Source of the DNA: TMP-86 sp046347195
Lineage (GTDB): Bacteria; Pseudomonadota; Gammaproteobacteria; Steroidobacterales; Steroidobacteraceae
Assembly: GCA_046347195.1 (NCBI GenBank)
Contig: JAXMGQ010000021.1
Coordinates: 1-64,000, forward strand
DNA: 64,000 bases
Direction of reading: 5' to 3'
Positions 9,035 through 17,843 of this stretch are shown here, piece after piece. Numbering within the stretch: position 1 is the stretch's first letter; every line of letters begins with the position of its first letter. A model generated the notes under the pieces. The model had not been told where the DNA came from. It made no database searches and was given only the letters and a program-made list of their open reading frames with translations. The position numbers and the translations under genes were made by a program.

Positions 9035-10053
9035 ACGACTTCTACCAGGCTTCCGTCGCGGAGCAATCGCGGCGGCTGGCGACCCTCGCGCAATCGGCCT
9101 TGATCCGGTGGGGTATCGAGGCCGCGCCGGTGGAGCTGATCAAGTATCGCGAGAACGCCGTGTTCCGCGTCGAGGCTGGTGGCGCACGCTACGCGCTGCG
9201 CATCCACCGCGCCGGCTATCACAGCGATGCGGAGCTGCGTTCCGAGTTGCAATGGATGCGGGCCTTGCTCGCCGATGGCTTCGCCGTGCCCGTGCTGGTC
9301 CCGAGCAAGTCGGGCGCGCTGTTCGAGGTCGTCGGCGGTGCCGGGGTTCCCGAGCCGCGGCAGGTCGATCTGTTCGAGTGGTGTTCCGGAAACACGCTGG
9401 GCAGCATCGAACAGGGGGTGGGCGCCGGCGGCGGCGACCTTCGGCAGACCTTCCACACCATCGGTGTCCTGGCGGCCCGGCTGCACGACCAGGCGAACCA
9501 CTGGGCTCTTCCGCCCGGGTTCGTGCGCCATGCCTGGGACGCCGAGGGACTGGTGGGAGAGCAACCGTACTGGGGAAGGTTCTGGGAACTGGTTGCGCTC
9601 GGTGCGGACCAGCGACGTCTACTCGAGCGCATGCGCGATGCGGCGCGGGTGGACCTGGCGGCCCTGTCGAAGGCACCCGCCGGGTATGGACTGATCCACG
9701 CGGATTTCTGTCCGGAGAACCTCTTGGTCGACGGAACCCAGGTACGGTTGCTGGATTTCGATGACGCGGGCTTCGGCTGGCACCTGTTCGAGATCGCGAC
9801 CACGCTGTATTTCCACCGGCCCGAAGCGTATTTCGCGCAGGTGGAGGCGGCGCTCATCGAAGGGTACCGAACCCGCCGGCCGCTGGGCGAGGACGCGTTG
9901 AGATCGCTGCCATTGTTCTATGCCGTGCGCGGCACCACTTACCTTGGGTGGGTGCACACGCGGCAGGAGACCGACACGGCCCGGGAACTCACGCCAACGC
10001 TCATCGGGCTGGCCTGCGAGGCTGCCGAGCAATACCTCAGCAAGCGGGCGTGA
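9031..10053 (+). CDS. APH-fold small-molecule kinase (hydroxylysine/amino-alcohol kinase-like)
   Basis: A 340-residue kinase of the aminoglycoside phosphotransferase/homoserine-kinase fold. The N-lobe strand ENAVFRVE is at 41-48; the catalytic loop HADFCPEN at 223-230 supplies Asp225 and Asn230; the metal motif is DFD at 242-244. The GTG start overlaps the PLP-enzyme stop (GTGA). In animals the kinase AGPHD1 phosphorylates hydroxylysine before the AGXT2L2 lyase acts, and in bacteria related kinase and lyase genes can be linked or fused. That pairing suggests it phosphorylates an amino alcohol here; antibiotic resistance is much less likely in this setting. Confidence 0.88.
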   Translation: MNDFYQASVAEQSRRLATLAQSALIRWGIEAAPVELIKYRENAVFRVEAGGARYALRIHRAGYHSDAELRSELQWMRALLADGFAVPVLVPSKSGALFEVVGGAGVPEPRQVDLFEWCSGNTLGSIEQGVGAGGGDLRQTFHTIGVLAARLHDQANHWALPPGFVRHAWDAEGLVGEQPYWGRFWELVALGADQRRLLERMRDAARVDLAALSKAPAGYGLIHADFCPENLLVDGTQVRLLDFDDAGFGWHLFEIATTLYFHRPEAYFAQVEAALIEGYRTRRPLGEDALRSLPLFYAVRGTTYLGWVHTRQETDTARELTPTLIGLACEAAEQYLSKRA

Positions 10054-10115
10054 ACGTCGACCCCGCGTCGCGCGACGCACCGGTGGCGCGGCGCTGAAAC
10101 AGGCGCGCAGGCGCC

Positions 10116-11147
10116 TCATCCGGCGCTGGTGCCGAGGGAACCTGCTGTTGCCGAACGATTGCCCAGCGCGTGATAGCGGGCTGCGAGATTGATGGTGCCG
10201 TCCTCATCCGCAGGCGGATCGGCCAGCGGGAAAGAGGGGAAGCGCCGCAGCGCGGAAGCGACGCGATCCACGGTGCCCAGATCGCTCCAGCCGCATTCCG
10301 GCACGCGCCAGACGCGCAGCCTGTCCTCCTGCCCGCGCAGGATGTGACGCGAGAAATCGCGCTCGATGAGTCCGGCATAGTCCCCGGCATGCGCGCCGTT
10401 GGGGTCGAAGTCCCCGCTGGCGAGGGCGCGCAGCATGACCGCGCGTGCTCGCGCGTACTCGGGGCCGAACAGTCTCAGCAGCCCTTGTACCGCACCCACC
10501 ATGATGAAGGCATTCCACAACGAGCCCACGGCGAGCAGTTGCGCCGCTTCGGACAGGCTGGGCTTCTCGATGAAGCGCTGCACCGGCGCCGGTCCGATGA
10601 AGCCCGTATCCTGCGGCAGGATGTAACCCAGCTCGGGATCCGGAAATCCAGGCTCGATGCCGAGCAGGCTCACGAGATCCGGATGCCTGCGGGAGTAACG
10701 CGCCGCCGCCAGCAATGAGCGCCGCAGGGGAGATTCGTCCTGCACGTCGTGGTCGGAAGGCATGATGGCGATGCAGGCATCGGTTTCGCGCTTCGCGATG
10801 TCCAGCACCGGCAGCAGGATGCCGTTCGCGGTGCCGCGACCCTCGGGCTGCACCAGGATGTTGCGCGAGGGCAGGGTGCGCAGGAGCGATGACCACCAGC
10901 GGCGATGCTTCTCGGTGACGACGACCAGGATCCGGTCGCGGTGGGCGATGGCCGCGGCGCGGTCCAGCGCGCCCTGCAGCAGCGTGAGGCCACCGGAGAG
11001 CGAGCAATACTGCTTGGGAACCCACTCACTCTCATCGACACGGGTCAGTCCGCGCAGCCGCGAGCCGCAGCCACCGGCCAGTATGATGATCCAGGGAGAG
11101 GAGTGGTCGGGGCGGGGAGCGGCGGAAGTCAGCGGCAACTTTTTCAT
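10116..11147 (-). CDS. Mannose-1-phosphate guanylyltransferase-like nucleotidyltransferase
   Basis: A 343-residue sugar-phosphate nucleotidyltransferase. It has the G-rich signature GGCGSRLRGLT at residues 25-35, the downstream Lys45 of PKQY, IMPSDHDVQDE (metal-binding Asp region) and the C-terminal GWSDLGTV motif of GDP-mannose pyrophosphorylases. It lacks the extra phosphomannose-isomerase domain of the longer bifunctional enzymes. It would make GDP-mannose for polysaccharide or glycoconjugate synthesis, though no glycan genes are nearby. A TTG at 11162 is also in frame, but the ATG at 11147 with an upstream AGGA is preferred. Confidence 0.88.
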   Translation of the reverse strand: MKKLPLTSAAPRPDHSSPWIIILAGGCGSRLRGLTRVDESEWVPKQYCSLSGGLTLLQGALDRAAAIAHRDRILVVVTEKHRRWWSSLLRTLPSRNILVQPEGRGTANGILLPVLDIAKRETDACIAIMPSDHDVQDESPLRRSLLAAARYSRRHPDLVSLLGIEPGFPDPELGYILPQDTGFIGPAPVQRFIEKPSLSEAAQLLAVGSLWNAFIMVGAVQGLLRLFGPEYARARAVMLRALASGDFDPNGAHAGDYAGLIERDFSRHILRGQEDRLRVWRVPECGWSDLGTVDRVASALRRFPSFPLADPPADEDGTINLAARYHALGNRSATAGSLGTSAG

Positions 11148-11309
11148 GCGCGCATCCTGCAATCGGGTGAACGCATTCGCCAGTCTTCGGCACTGCGCTT
11201 GCTTGTCAGAAGATGACTACCCGTGATGGCGATAGCTGCGCAGCAGCACATGCCGTGAGTATCGCCTGCCGGTGTGACGGCGTCATGAACGGCATCCGCC
11301 GCGCGCCGC

Positions 11310-12857
11310 CTACGGACCTCCTTCCTCGCGCGCCCTCCAGTCCACCGCGCCGAAGCGCGTCTGACCCAGCAAGGCGTAACCGATGCTGATGCTGCCGATG
11401 GTCTGGTGCGAAGTCGGCAGCGTGGCGTAGCGGCCGTCGCGGCGCGATTCGCTGTAGCGGATCGTGATCGCATGAAGCCGGTGGATGCGCAAGGTCAGGC
11501 CCAGGTCGGCGCGGGCGATGTTCTCCGTGCCGGTGCTCTCCGTCGATCCGCGATGACTGATGTAGAAGTCCCGCGCGCTGGCATCGACGGACAGCCGGTC
11601 GCCGAAGATCAGGCGCAGTGACAGCAACGCCTGCGGCGTGATGCCGTAGTGGTAGTCGCGCTGCCCGTCTCCGAGCGCGCCCGCCGAGCCGATGCGGGCG
11701 CCGTGCAGGACGCCGCCGCCACCGTATCCCACACCGGCAAGACCGGTGCCCTGCAAGGCGATGGACCTCGACAGCCACCATTGGCCGGTCGTGCCGATCG
11801 CGACGCCGGTGTTCGAGACGCGGAACACCTGCGGGGCCACGTAGGCATAGGTGCCGTAGAGTCCCCACACACCTTTGTACTTCTGGCCGATGGCGTAATC
11901 GGATCCGAACAGCAGGCCCCGGCTGTACACGGTCTCGAATGCATTGCTGTTGGCGGCGATGAATTCGAAGTTGAAGTAGTCGAACGGCCGGTCGTAGGTG
12001 TAGCCCGGCTTGCCCGGCAATCCGTAGGCCATGGTGAAGTCCGCGCTGGCCTGCCGTCGCTGCAGCGTCTGTGCGACGGGAGGTCCGGCGAGGTCCGCGT
12101 TCACGTTGACGTTGGAGGAGAAATGCGCATTCAGGGTGGCGCCCACGTCCAAGCGGGTGAAGACGGCCGGATCATTGCTGCGGAACACGCCCTTGAAACG
12201 ATCTCCAAAGGTCAGCCGGTTCAGCCCGGTCGGCGGGGAGATCACCGCCGCAGCCCATTCCCGCCAGCGGCGTGGCCGGTCCCCGGTTCCGCTTTCCAGC
12301 AACAGGCTTGCCATGCGAAACAGCGGTTCGCCCAGGAAGGCGCCGCCAATGCCGCTGGCCACCTGGTCATTGATCGACGGCCGGGTATTCTCACCGGTCT
12401 CCTCCCACAGCAGGCTCCCGGCATTGGTGTAGCCCAGTGACTGCCAGAATCCGAGCCCGGCGGATCGCGCGAACCCATGGTAGATCGATCCCTGGTAAGG
12501 ATGCAGGAACTGGTTGGTCGAAAAGGCGTCGTTGTCGACCACCCATTTATGATGCAGGTTCTCGCGCAGGTTCGACCACGGGGAAGGGTACACATCGGAA
12601 TCGATTGCGTAGTGGTCGAAGCGGTTGAGGAGCAGTTCGAAACCGGCGATCTCGACTGCCGGAATCGCGTAACTCTTGCCGCGCCCCTCGCCCCAGTCGA
12701 GCACCGGGTGGGGCTTCTGCGCGGCGAAGGCCGTGGGCGCCTGCTTCTGCGTGGGCGTGTCGAGCGCTGGTTCATCTGCGCCGGAGGCAGCCATCGATGC
12801 GAGGCACAGCAATGCGGGCAATGCCCATCGCGTGTGACTCTCGTCAGAGTTGACCAT
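11310..12857 (-). CDS. DUF3943 family envelope protein
   Basis: A 515-residue exported protein. An N-terminal signal (MVNSDESHTRWALPALLCLA) ends near ASGADEP. The central part carries the DUF3943 signature: DNDAFSTNQFLHPYQGSIYH, then SINDQVASGIGGAFLGEPLF. The C-terminal half is rich in alternating aromatic/polar strands, consistent with an outer-membrane beta barrel. Function of the family is not established; localisation is inference. The frame is open further upstream to 13088, but the ATG at 12857 starts the signal peptide. Confidence 0.82.
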   Translation of the reverse strand: MVNSDESHTRWALPALLCLASMAASGADEPALDTPTQKQAPTAFAAQKPHPVLDWGEGRGKSYAIPAVEIAGFELLLNRFDHYAIDSDVYPSPWSNLRENLHHKWVVDNDAFSTNQFLHPYQGSIYHGFARSAGLGFWQSLGYTNAGSLLWEETGENTRPSINDQVASGIGGAFLGEPLFRMASLLLESGTGDRPRRWREWAAAVISPPTGLNRLTFGDRFKGVFRSNDPAVFTRLDVGATLNAHFSSNVNVNADLAGPPVAQTLQRRQASADFTMAYGLPGKPGYTYDRPFDYFNFEFIAANSNAFETVYSRGLLFGSDYAIGQKYKGVWGLYGTYAYVAPQVFRVSNTGVAIGTTGQWWLSRSIALQGTGLAGVGYGGGGVLHGARIGSAGALGDGQRDYHYGITPQALLSLRLIFGDRLSVDASARDFYISHRGSTESTGTENIARADLGLTLRIHRLHAITIRYSESRRDGRYATLPTSHQTIGSISIGYALLGQTRFGAVDWRAREEGGP

Positions 12858-13182
12858 GTCGACATGTTCTTCCTTGACGCGCGCGGCACCACGCTCCAGG
12901 CGGAGTCGATGCACGTAGGAGCCAGCCGACGTCCAGCGTCTCGAGCACGCGCACCTGCCGGCGGGGAATGACGGCGCGGTAGCGGCCGTCGTCCCCGATG
13001 TGGCGCGCGCGAAGCGCGGCTCCTGACGCTGATTGGAAGCCGTGTTCCAATTGCAATCTGCGGTGCGCGCAAGCCGGGATGAGCGCAAGGGATTTCCGGC
13101 AGCATCAGTCAGGATCGCTACGGGGGTTTCGCCGATGCTCGGGCGCAGGATTCACCCATCCGCCGCTGGTAGGCCGCGATCG

Positions 13183-13545
13183 GTGGGCCGATGGTCAGGG
13201 CTGTGCTCGTGCCTCCTGGCCACGATGACGCTCGCGGCGCCGGTTCGGGAGGGTCAGACGAACATCACGGCTGAAGGATTCGGGCAGCTCCCCGGTGGCG
13301 CACCGGTGATGCTGTACTCCTTGCGCAACCGCAGGGGTATGGAGGTCCGCATCACCAACCATGGCGGCATCACGGCGAGCCGGTTAACCCCCATCGATGA
13401 TGGGCTGATCCCCACCGGTGAGCGGCGCGCGGTGCAGGGCACGCCCTTCGATTTCCGCTCGTCCACCGCCATCGGCGCCCGCATCGGTGACCCGGATGAG
13501 CAGATCGCGTTCGGCAAGGGCTATGACCACATTCTCTGCCCGCTG
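13183..13545 (+). pseudogene. Aldose 1-epimerase (galactose mutarotase) remnant with internal deletion
   Basis: A GTG at 13183 opens a signal-like leader (SGLCSCLLATMTLAAP), then LRNRRGMEVRITNHGG, the usual N-terminus of periplasmic aldose epimerases. It passes directly into TPIDDGLIPTGERRAVQGTP and DFRSSTAIGARI...GKGYDH, which belong to the last third of the enzyme. The catalytic His-rich middle and the whole C-terminus are gone; after GYDH the frame runs into the antisense of the amidase gene. An in-frame deletion plus truncation is the simplest explanation. It cannot encode an active mutarotase. Confidence 0.75.
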
Positions 13546-13556
13546 AGTGAGCCTTC

Positions 13557-15008
13557 TCAGTCGATGTGGCGCACGCTCGTTCCCGGCCAGCGATCACGCC
13601 AGGGTCGCGCTCGCTCGAGTTGTCCCGCCAGTGCCAGCAGGGTCGCCTCTTCCCCCAGGCGGGCCGCGAACTGCACGCCCACGGGCAGGCCGTCGGCCGT
13701 GAGGTGCAGCGGTACGGACATCGCCGGCTGCCCCGAGCCATTGAACATGGGGCAGAAGGCCGCGAAGTCCATGAGCTTGCGGATCCAGCCCGGGGCGTCG
13801 AGGCCCGCCTCGTTCGCGTTCAGGACACCGAGCGGCAAGGGCGGTGAGGTCAGCACCGGCGAGAGCCACAGGTCGCACCGGGTGAAGAAATGCCCGAGCT
13901 TGCGGCTGACCGCATTGACGTTGCCCAGTGCCAGCGCGAAGTCGACGGCCGTCATTCGCGAGCCATGCTCGTACAGCGCTCGCGTCGTGGCCTCGAGGGT
14001 GTCAGGACCCACCTTGCGGCCGGTGGCCCCGCAGACCATCCCCGCCGCGACCGCGAGCATGGGTGCCGCGACGTCGCGGAACACGGCGCAGCATTCCTCG
14101 TGGGTCACCGCGGGAGCGGCCTCGAAGACATCATGGCCCAGGGATTCGCACAATGCCGCGGCGTCGAGCACGGCCTTGCGGCATTCCGCATGGACGGCCG
14201 GCGAGCCCGCGGGAGGGGTCACGGAGAAGGCGATGCGCAATCGCGCCGGTTCGCGAATCGAGGCCTCCAGGAAGGAAGTGGGTGGCTCGGGCAACATCAC
14301 CCGCGCGCCGATGTCAGGGCCCGCGGTCGCATCGAGCATCGCCGCGCTGTCGCGCACGCTGCGGCTGACGACCAGTTCGCAACCCAGGCCAAAGATGCCT
14401 TCATCCTGGTCCGGACCGCTGGGCTGGCGTCCGCGGCTGGGCTTCAGGCCGAAGAGGCCGCAGCAGGACGCCGGGGCACGGATGGATCCGCCGCCATCGT
14501 TCGCGTGGGCGACGGGCACGAGGCCGGCCGCGACCGCCGCCGCCGCACCGCCGCTGGATCCGCCGGGCGTGCGCGACAGGTTCCAGGGATTGCGCGTGGC
14601 GCCCGTCGCGATCGATTCGGTCGAAACGCTGGCGCCAAACTCCGGTATGTTGGAGCGCCCGATGGCGACGAGCCCGGCGCGCTTGAAGCGCGCGGCGAGT
14701 TCGGAATCGTAAGGAAAGGCAACCCCCGCGAACAGCCGGCTGCCACACTCGGAAGGAACGTTGGCGTAGTGCGAACCGATGTCCTTGATGAGGAACGGCA
14801 CCCCTTCGAATGCGCCCCGGCCAGGACCCTCGCGCAGGGTTCTGGCCGTTTCCTCAGGCACTGGGGCGATGACGGCATTGAGCGTGCCATTCAGCCTGTC
14901 CACGGCGCGCTGGGCCGTGTCCGCCAATTCGCGCGCGGTCACCTGGCCGGCCTTCACCAGGCCGGCGAGCGCAAGGCCGTCGAGCGCCGCATATTCACTG
15001 AGCTTCAT
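13557..15008 (-). CDS. Amidase-signature family hydrolase
   Basis: A 483-residue serine hydrolase with the complete amidase signature: Lys75 (PFLIKDIG), GGSSGG at 149-154 with cis-Ser151, and nucleophile Ser175 in DGGGSIRAP, giving the Ser-cisSer-Lys triad. The length is normal for the family. I chose the ATG at 15008 because GAGGGGA precedes it; an in-frame start 23 codons upstream gives a low-complexity leader. It hydrolyses a carboxamide or aryl-amide bond; the exact substrate is unknown. It follows an arylamine N-acetyltransferase gene on the same strand after about 180 bases. Confidence 0.93.
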   Translation of the reverse strand: MKLSEYAALDGLALAGLVKAGQVTARELADTAQRAVDRLNGTLNAVIAPVPEETARTLREGPGRGAFEGVPFLIKDIGSHYANVPSECGSRLFAGVAFPYDSELAARFKRAGLVAIGRSNIPEFGASVSTESIATGATRNPWNLSRTPGGSSGGAAAAVAAGLVPVAHANDGGGSIRAPASCCGLFGLKPSRGRQPSGPDQDEGIFGLGCELVVSRSVRDSAAMLDATAGPDIGARVMLPEPPTSFLEASIREPARLRIAFSVTPPAGSPAVHAECRKAVLDAAALCESLGHDVFEAAPAVTHEECCAVFRDVAAPMLAVAAGMVCGATGRKVGPDTLEATTRALYEHGSRMTAVDFALALGNVNAVSRKLGHFFTRCDLWLSPVLTSPPLPLGVLNANEAGLDAPGWIRKLMDFAAFCPMFNGSGQPAMSVPLHLTADGLPVGVQFAARLGEEATLLALAGQLERARPWRDRWPGTSVRHID

Positions 15009-15188
15009 CGGCACGTCCCCTCGCGGCGGCGGACAGCATTCCTGCGGCCCGCCCGTCGCTCGCTGCGCGTTACTCATGGGAATTCGCGCTGGAAACTATA
15101 CCGTCAACGTAAAATGCGGATCAATGGCAAGTCTGCCCGCACTATCGACTTGCAGATCGTCGAACCTGTCCGCCAGGACCCTCAGCGT

Positions 15189-16010
15189 CTACGCGGGCCA
15201 GGGCGCACCGGGTCGGCCGAATCGTGTACCGGCGGGGAAATGCAGGTCGAAGTGCCGGGCGAGCAGCTCGATGAGCCCCGCCGATGTGTCGATGTCATAT
15301 CGTTCGAGGATGTCGGCTCCACGGCGCCACGTGAATTCGCGATTCTGGATGCTGCGTCGTGTGCCATCGAGCCCGGCACGCGCCACGGTCAGGCATTGCC
15401 GGAAAATCGATTCGGGATGCGTGCTGGCCCACCAATTGCCCATTTCCCGGTCGATGAGCGGCATTTCCTCGCCATTGAACTCGTAGACGTCCTCCCACCG
15501 GCCTTTCAATTGCACCTGGTGGATCAGGCGTGCACCGTCGCGCGTGATCCGGCGGGTCTCGTGCGGCGTCGGCTGTTCCAACTCCTCGGCCATGCGGATC
15601 GCAGAGGTCAGGGAGAATCCGCCGGTGCCACAGTCGACCATCCAGGGTTCATCCGCGAGATCGACGCGCAGGAAGAGATGCGTTCGCGGCGGAATGAACT
15701 CTCGCGGCTGCTTCAGGCGTATGCGGGCCGCGAGCGGGGTGACCTTGAAGCCAAGCGCTTCCAGCACGTGCAGCAGCAGGCCGTTCTGCTGGAAGCAGTA
15801 GCCGCCGCGATGATTCCGGACCAGTTGCCGTTCGAGCGAGTCCAGGTCCAGCTTCGGCACCAGGTCCTGCAGCACATCGAGGTTCTCGAACGGAATGGCC
15901 GCCGCATGATGCGCGGCGATGGCGTTCAACGTTGCCAGTACCGGTTCGCGGGGACCCTGGTAGCCGATGCGGGCGAAATACGCGTCGAGATCGGGAACGG
16001 GTGAGGGCAT
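15189..16010 (-). CDS. nat: Arylamine N-acetyltransferase
   Basis: A 273-residue cytoplasmic enzyme that transfers acetyl from acetyl-CoA to arylamines or arylhydrazines. The Cys-His-Asp triad is visible: Cys72 in RGGYCFQQN, His111 in RTHLFLRVDL and Asp126 in MVDCGTGG. FENLDV at 41-46 is the usual N-terminal family motif, and the length is normal. Its stop lies upstream of an amidase gene on the same strand; an amidase that frees arylamines and a transferase that acetylates them would be a sensible pair, but this is inference. Confidence 0.95.
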   Translation of the reverse strand: MPSPVPDLDAYFARIGYQGPREPVLATLNAIAAHHAAAIPFENLDVLQDLVPKLDLDSLERQLVRNHRGGYCFQQNGLLLHVLEALGFKVTPLAARIRLKQPREFIPPRTHLFLRVDLADEPWMVDCGTGGFSLTSAIRMAEELEQPTPHETRRITRDGARLIHQVQLKGRWEDVYEFNGEEMPLIDREMGNWWASTHPESIFRQCLTVARAGLDGTRRSIQNREFTWRRGADILERYDIDTSAGLIELLARHFDLHFPAGTRFGRPGAPWPA

Positions 16011-16063
16011 GCCGGCTACACTGCCGGAGCCTCAATTCCCGTTCAAGTACCGGGCCAGCGCGA

Positions 16064-16092
16064 CCGCCGGCCGCAGCATCGGCGGCCGGCGG
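16064..16092. terminator. GC-rich hairpin between PRC-barrel and nat genes
   Basis: Arms CCGCCGGCCGC (16064-16074) and GCGGCCGGCGG (16082-16092) pair perfectly around a 7-base loop. It lies 3' of the minus-strand PRC-barrel gene and 5' of nat. There is no U-tract, so an intrinsic terminator is only a possibility; it could also be a mobile-repeat type hairpin. Confidence 0.35.
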
Positions 16093-16140
16093 TTGATTCT
16101 CAGGGCGCGCTCCAGGCGCGCCTGCGGGAGGCATGAGGAC

Positions 16141-16503
16141 CTACCAGTAGCGCTCGGTCTTGTAGTAGTCGTAGGTCTTGTCGCGGTACAGGTGGCTGTC
16201 GCTTCGGGTCAGCGCTTCCAGGGAGTCCGCCGGCGCTGCGAGCAACTGGTCCTTCGTCACGTCCACGACATAGGCGCCATTGTTCTCATCGTAGTCGAGC
16301 TTGGCCCAGGGCATGGGGTGGTACTTCTCGCCCATCCCGAGGAAGCCGCCGAACCCGACCACGGCGAACACGATGTTGTTCGATTCCTTGTCGAGAACGA
16401 TATCCTCGACCTTGCCGATGCTCTTGCCGCTGCGATCCTTCACATCGGTGCCGATCACCTTTTTGGCACGGATCGAGGAAGTGTGTCCTGATGCAGTAGT
16501 CAT
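16141..16503 (-). CDS. PRC-barrel domain protein
   Basis: A 120-residue protein consisting almost entirely of one PRC-barrel (KKVIGTDVKDRSGKSIGKVE at about residues 14-33, then FAVVGFGGFLGMGEKYHPMP). PRC-barrels occur in photosynthetic reaction-centre H subunits, RimM and many stress-induced small proteins. This stand-alone form resembles the last group; its role is not established. The ATG at 16503 is supported by GGAGG 6 bases upstream. The C-terminus is basic and tyrosine-rich (DKTYDYYKTERYW). Confidence 0.9.
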   Translation of the reverse strand: MTTASGHTSSIRAKKVIGTDVKDRSGKSIGKVEDIVLDKESNNIVFAVVGFGGFLGMGEKYHPMPWAKLDYDENNGAYVVDVTKDQLLAAPADSLEALTRSDSHLYRDKTYDYYKTERYW

Positions 16504-16618
16504 GAAAGACCTCCGGTGGTTGCAGGTCCGGCATCTTGATCCAGCTTTTCGGCGGCGTGAGGCGGATGATGCGCCTGAGTGGTGCGGGAATGCGCTGACA
16601 GCGCGAAGGAGAGAGACC

Positions 16619-17572
16619 TTGAACGGACGTGTCCTGTGGGCGAGCCTGGCGATCGCGGCGGCCATGGGCGCGTGCGCTGCCGCTTTCGCACCTTACCTCT
16701 ATGCCGAGCTCTGGCCCTGGACCCATGCTTCGAGCGCCGTCAGCAACGAGCCGGTGAGCCTGACCCAGGGCAGGATGTTCGATGACTACTTTGCCGTGCA
16801 GGACCTGGGCGCCGGCACGTATGCCATCGGCGAGCCGCGTTATTACCAGGCCAATTACTCGTACCTGATCATCGGGCAGCGGCGGGCGTTGCTGTTCGAT
16901 GCCGGCTCCGGCACGCGCAACCTGCGGCCCGTGGTGGCCGCGCTGACCGCATTGCCGGTCACGGTGCTGCCGTCCCATCTTCATTTCGACCACACGAACG
17001 GGATCCGCGCGTTCGATCACATCGCGCTCGTCGACCTGCCCGAGACGCGCGCGCGCGTCGATCACGGCCGCTTCCAGCCGGGGCGCTATGAGTTCCTGGG
17101 CATGATCGATGGCCTGCAGGCGCCCTCGATGCTCGTGTCGGAATGGATCAAGCCGGGCGCGGGCATCGATCTCGGAGGCCGGGTGATCACGCTGCTGTCG
17201 ACCCCGGGCCACACATCGCAGTCGGTGTCGCTCCTCGACCACGACGCGCATCGGCTGTTCACGGGGGACTTCATCTATCCAACCATGCTGTACGCCTTCC
17301 TGCCGGGTTCCAGCCTGTCGGCTTACCGGAAGACCGTCGGTGAACTGCTCGCCAGCCTGCCGAAGGGCACGACCCTGTGGACGGCGCATTGCTGTCGTCG
17401 GAATGATGCGTATTCGGCGCCGTGGCTGTCCCTCAAGGACCTCGAGGACCTGCGTCGTGCGCTTTCGCAACTCGACGCAGGCACTCTCGAGGGTCAAGGT
17501 TTCTTCCCGCGCAGCTACCCGGTCAACGATCAGATGACCTTGGGCACAGGCTTTCCCTGGACGAATCGATAG
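16619..17572 (+). CDS. Exported metallo-beta-lactamase-fold hydrolase
   Basis: A 317-residue MBL-fold protein with a signal peptide (VLWASLAIAAAMGACAAAFA). Metal ligands are HLHFDH (His120, His122, Asp124, His125), His198 in TPGHTSQ, Asp217 in TGDF and His257 in TAHCC, so a binuclear metal site looks complete. The proposed start is the TTG at 16619 because GAAGGAGAG lies just upstream; no suitable ATG precedes the signal peptide. The fold covers lactonases, glyoxalase II, lactamases and others; its place in the envelope is inferred from the signal. Function beyond hydrolysis is not assigned. Confidence 0.85.
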   Translation: MNGRVLWASLAIAAAMGACAAAFAPYLYAELWPWTHASSAVSNEPVSLTQGRMFDDYFAVQDLGAGTYAIGEPRYYQANYSYLIIGQRRALLFDAGSGTRNLRPVVAALTALPVTVLPSHLHFDHTNGIRAFDHIALVDLPETRARVDHGRFQPGRYEFLGMIDGLQAPSMLVSEWIKPGAGIDLGGRVITLLSTPGHTSQSVSLLDHDAHRLFTGDFIYPTMLYAFLPGSSLSAYRKTVGELLASLPKGTTLWTAHCCRRNDAYSAPWLSLKDLEDLRRALSQLDAGTLEGQGFFPRSYPVNDQMTLGTGFPWTNR

Positions 17573-17581
17573 CGCTGCACC

Positions 17582-17740
17582 TCAGAAGCCGGCGCTCAGG
17601 CGAAGGCCGAAGTACCGGTTGGTGTCACGCGCCGGTTGTCCGATGACCGTGTTCGTGCTGCCCCACGGCGCACTCCAGAGGTCCTCGAGATCGACGAAGT
17701 AATGCTTGTCGAGGACGTTGTTGCAGAACGCGGTGACTGA
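17582..17740 (-). pseudogene. C-terminal stub of a TonB-dependent receptor
   Basis: Read on the minus strand this encodes about 52 residues: SVTAFCNNVLDKHYFVDLED, then LWSAPWGSTNTVIGQPARDT, ending RYFGLRLSAGF and a stop. A last strand with N-x-x-D-K-x-Y and a terminal Phe is typical of TonB receptors. A TGA lies immediately upstream in the same frame and no barrel or plug precedes it. It marks where an older receptor gene was cut, at the edge of the catabolic island. Confidence 0.7.
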
Positions 17741-17843
17741 CTGTCAGCGCTCATTCCGCCTGCCGCAGCAGCCACGCTACCGCTCACCGGAAAATTACCC
17801 GGTCGGCGAGAAATGTGGGCTAGCATCACGCGTTGTGCACAGC

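Noticed and set aside
9031..10053. Aminoglycoside-resistance phosphotransferase
   Set aside because: The APH fold is shared with metabolic kinases, and the operon context with a PLP enzyme, permease and SDR points to catabolism.
10054..10115. Intrinsic terminator after the kinase gene
   Set aside because: GC-rich inverted segments are present but no stable hairpin with a U-tract can be drawn.
13890..16004. 704-codon plus-strand open frame
   Set aside because: Antisense to the amidase and nat genes with full catalytic triads.
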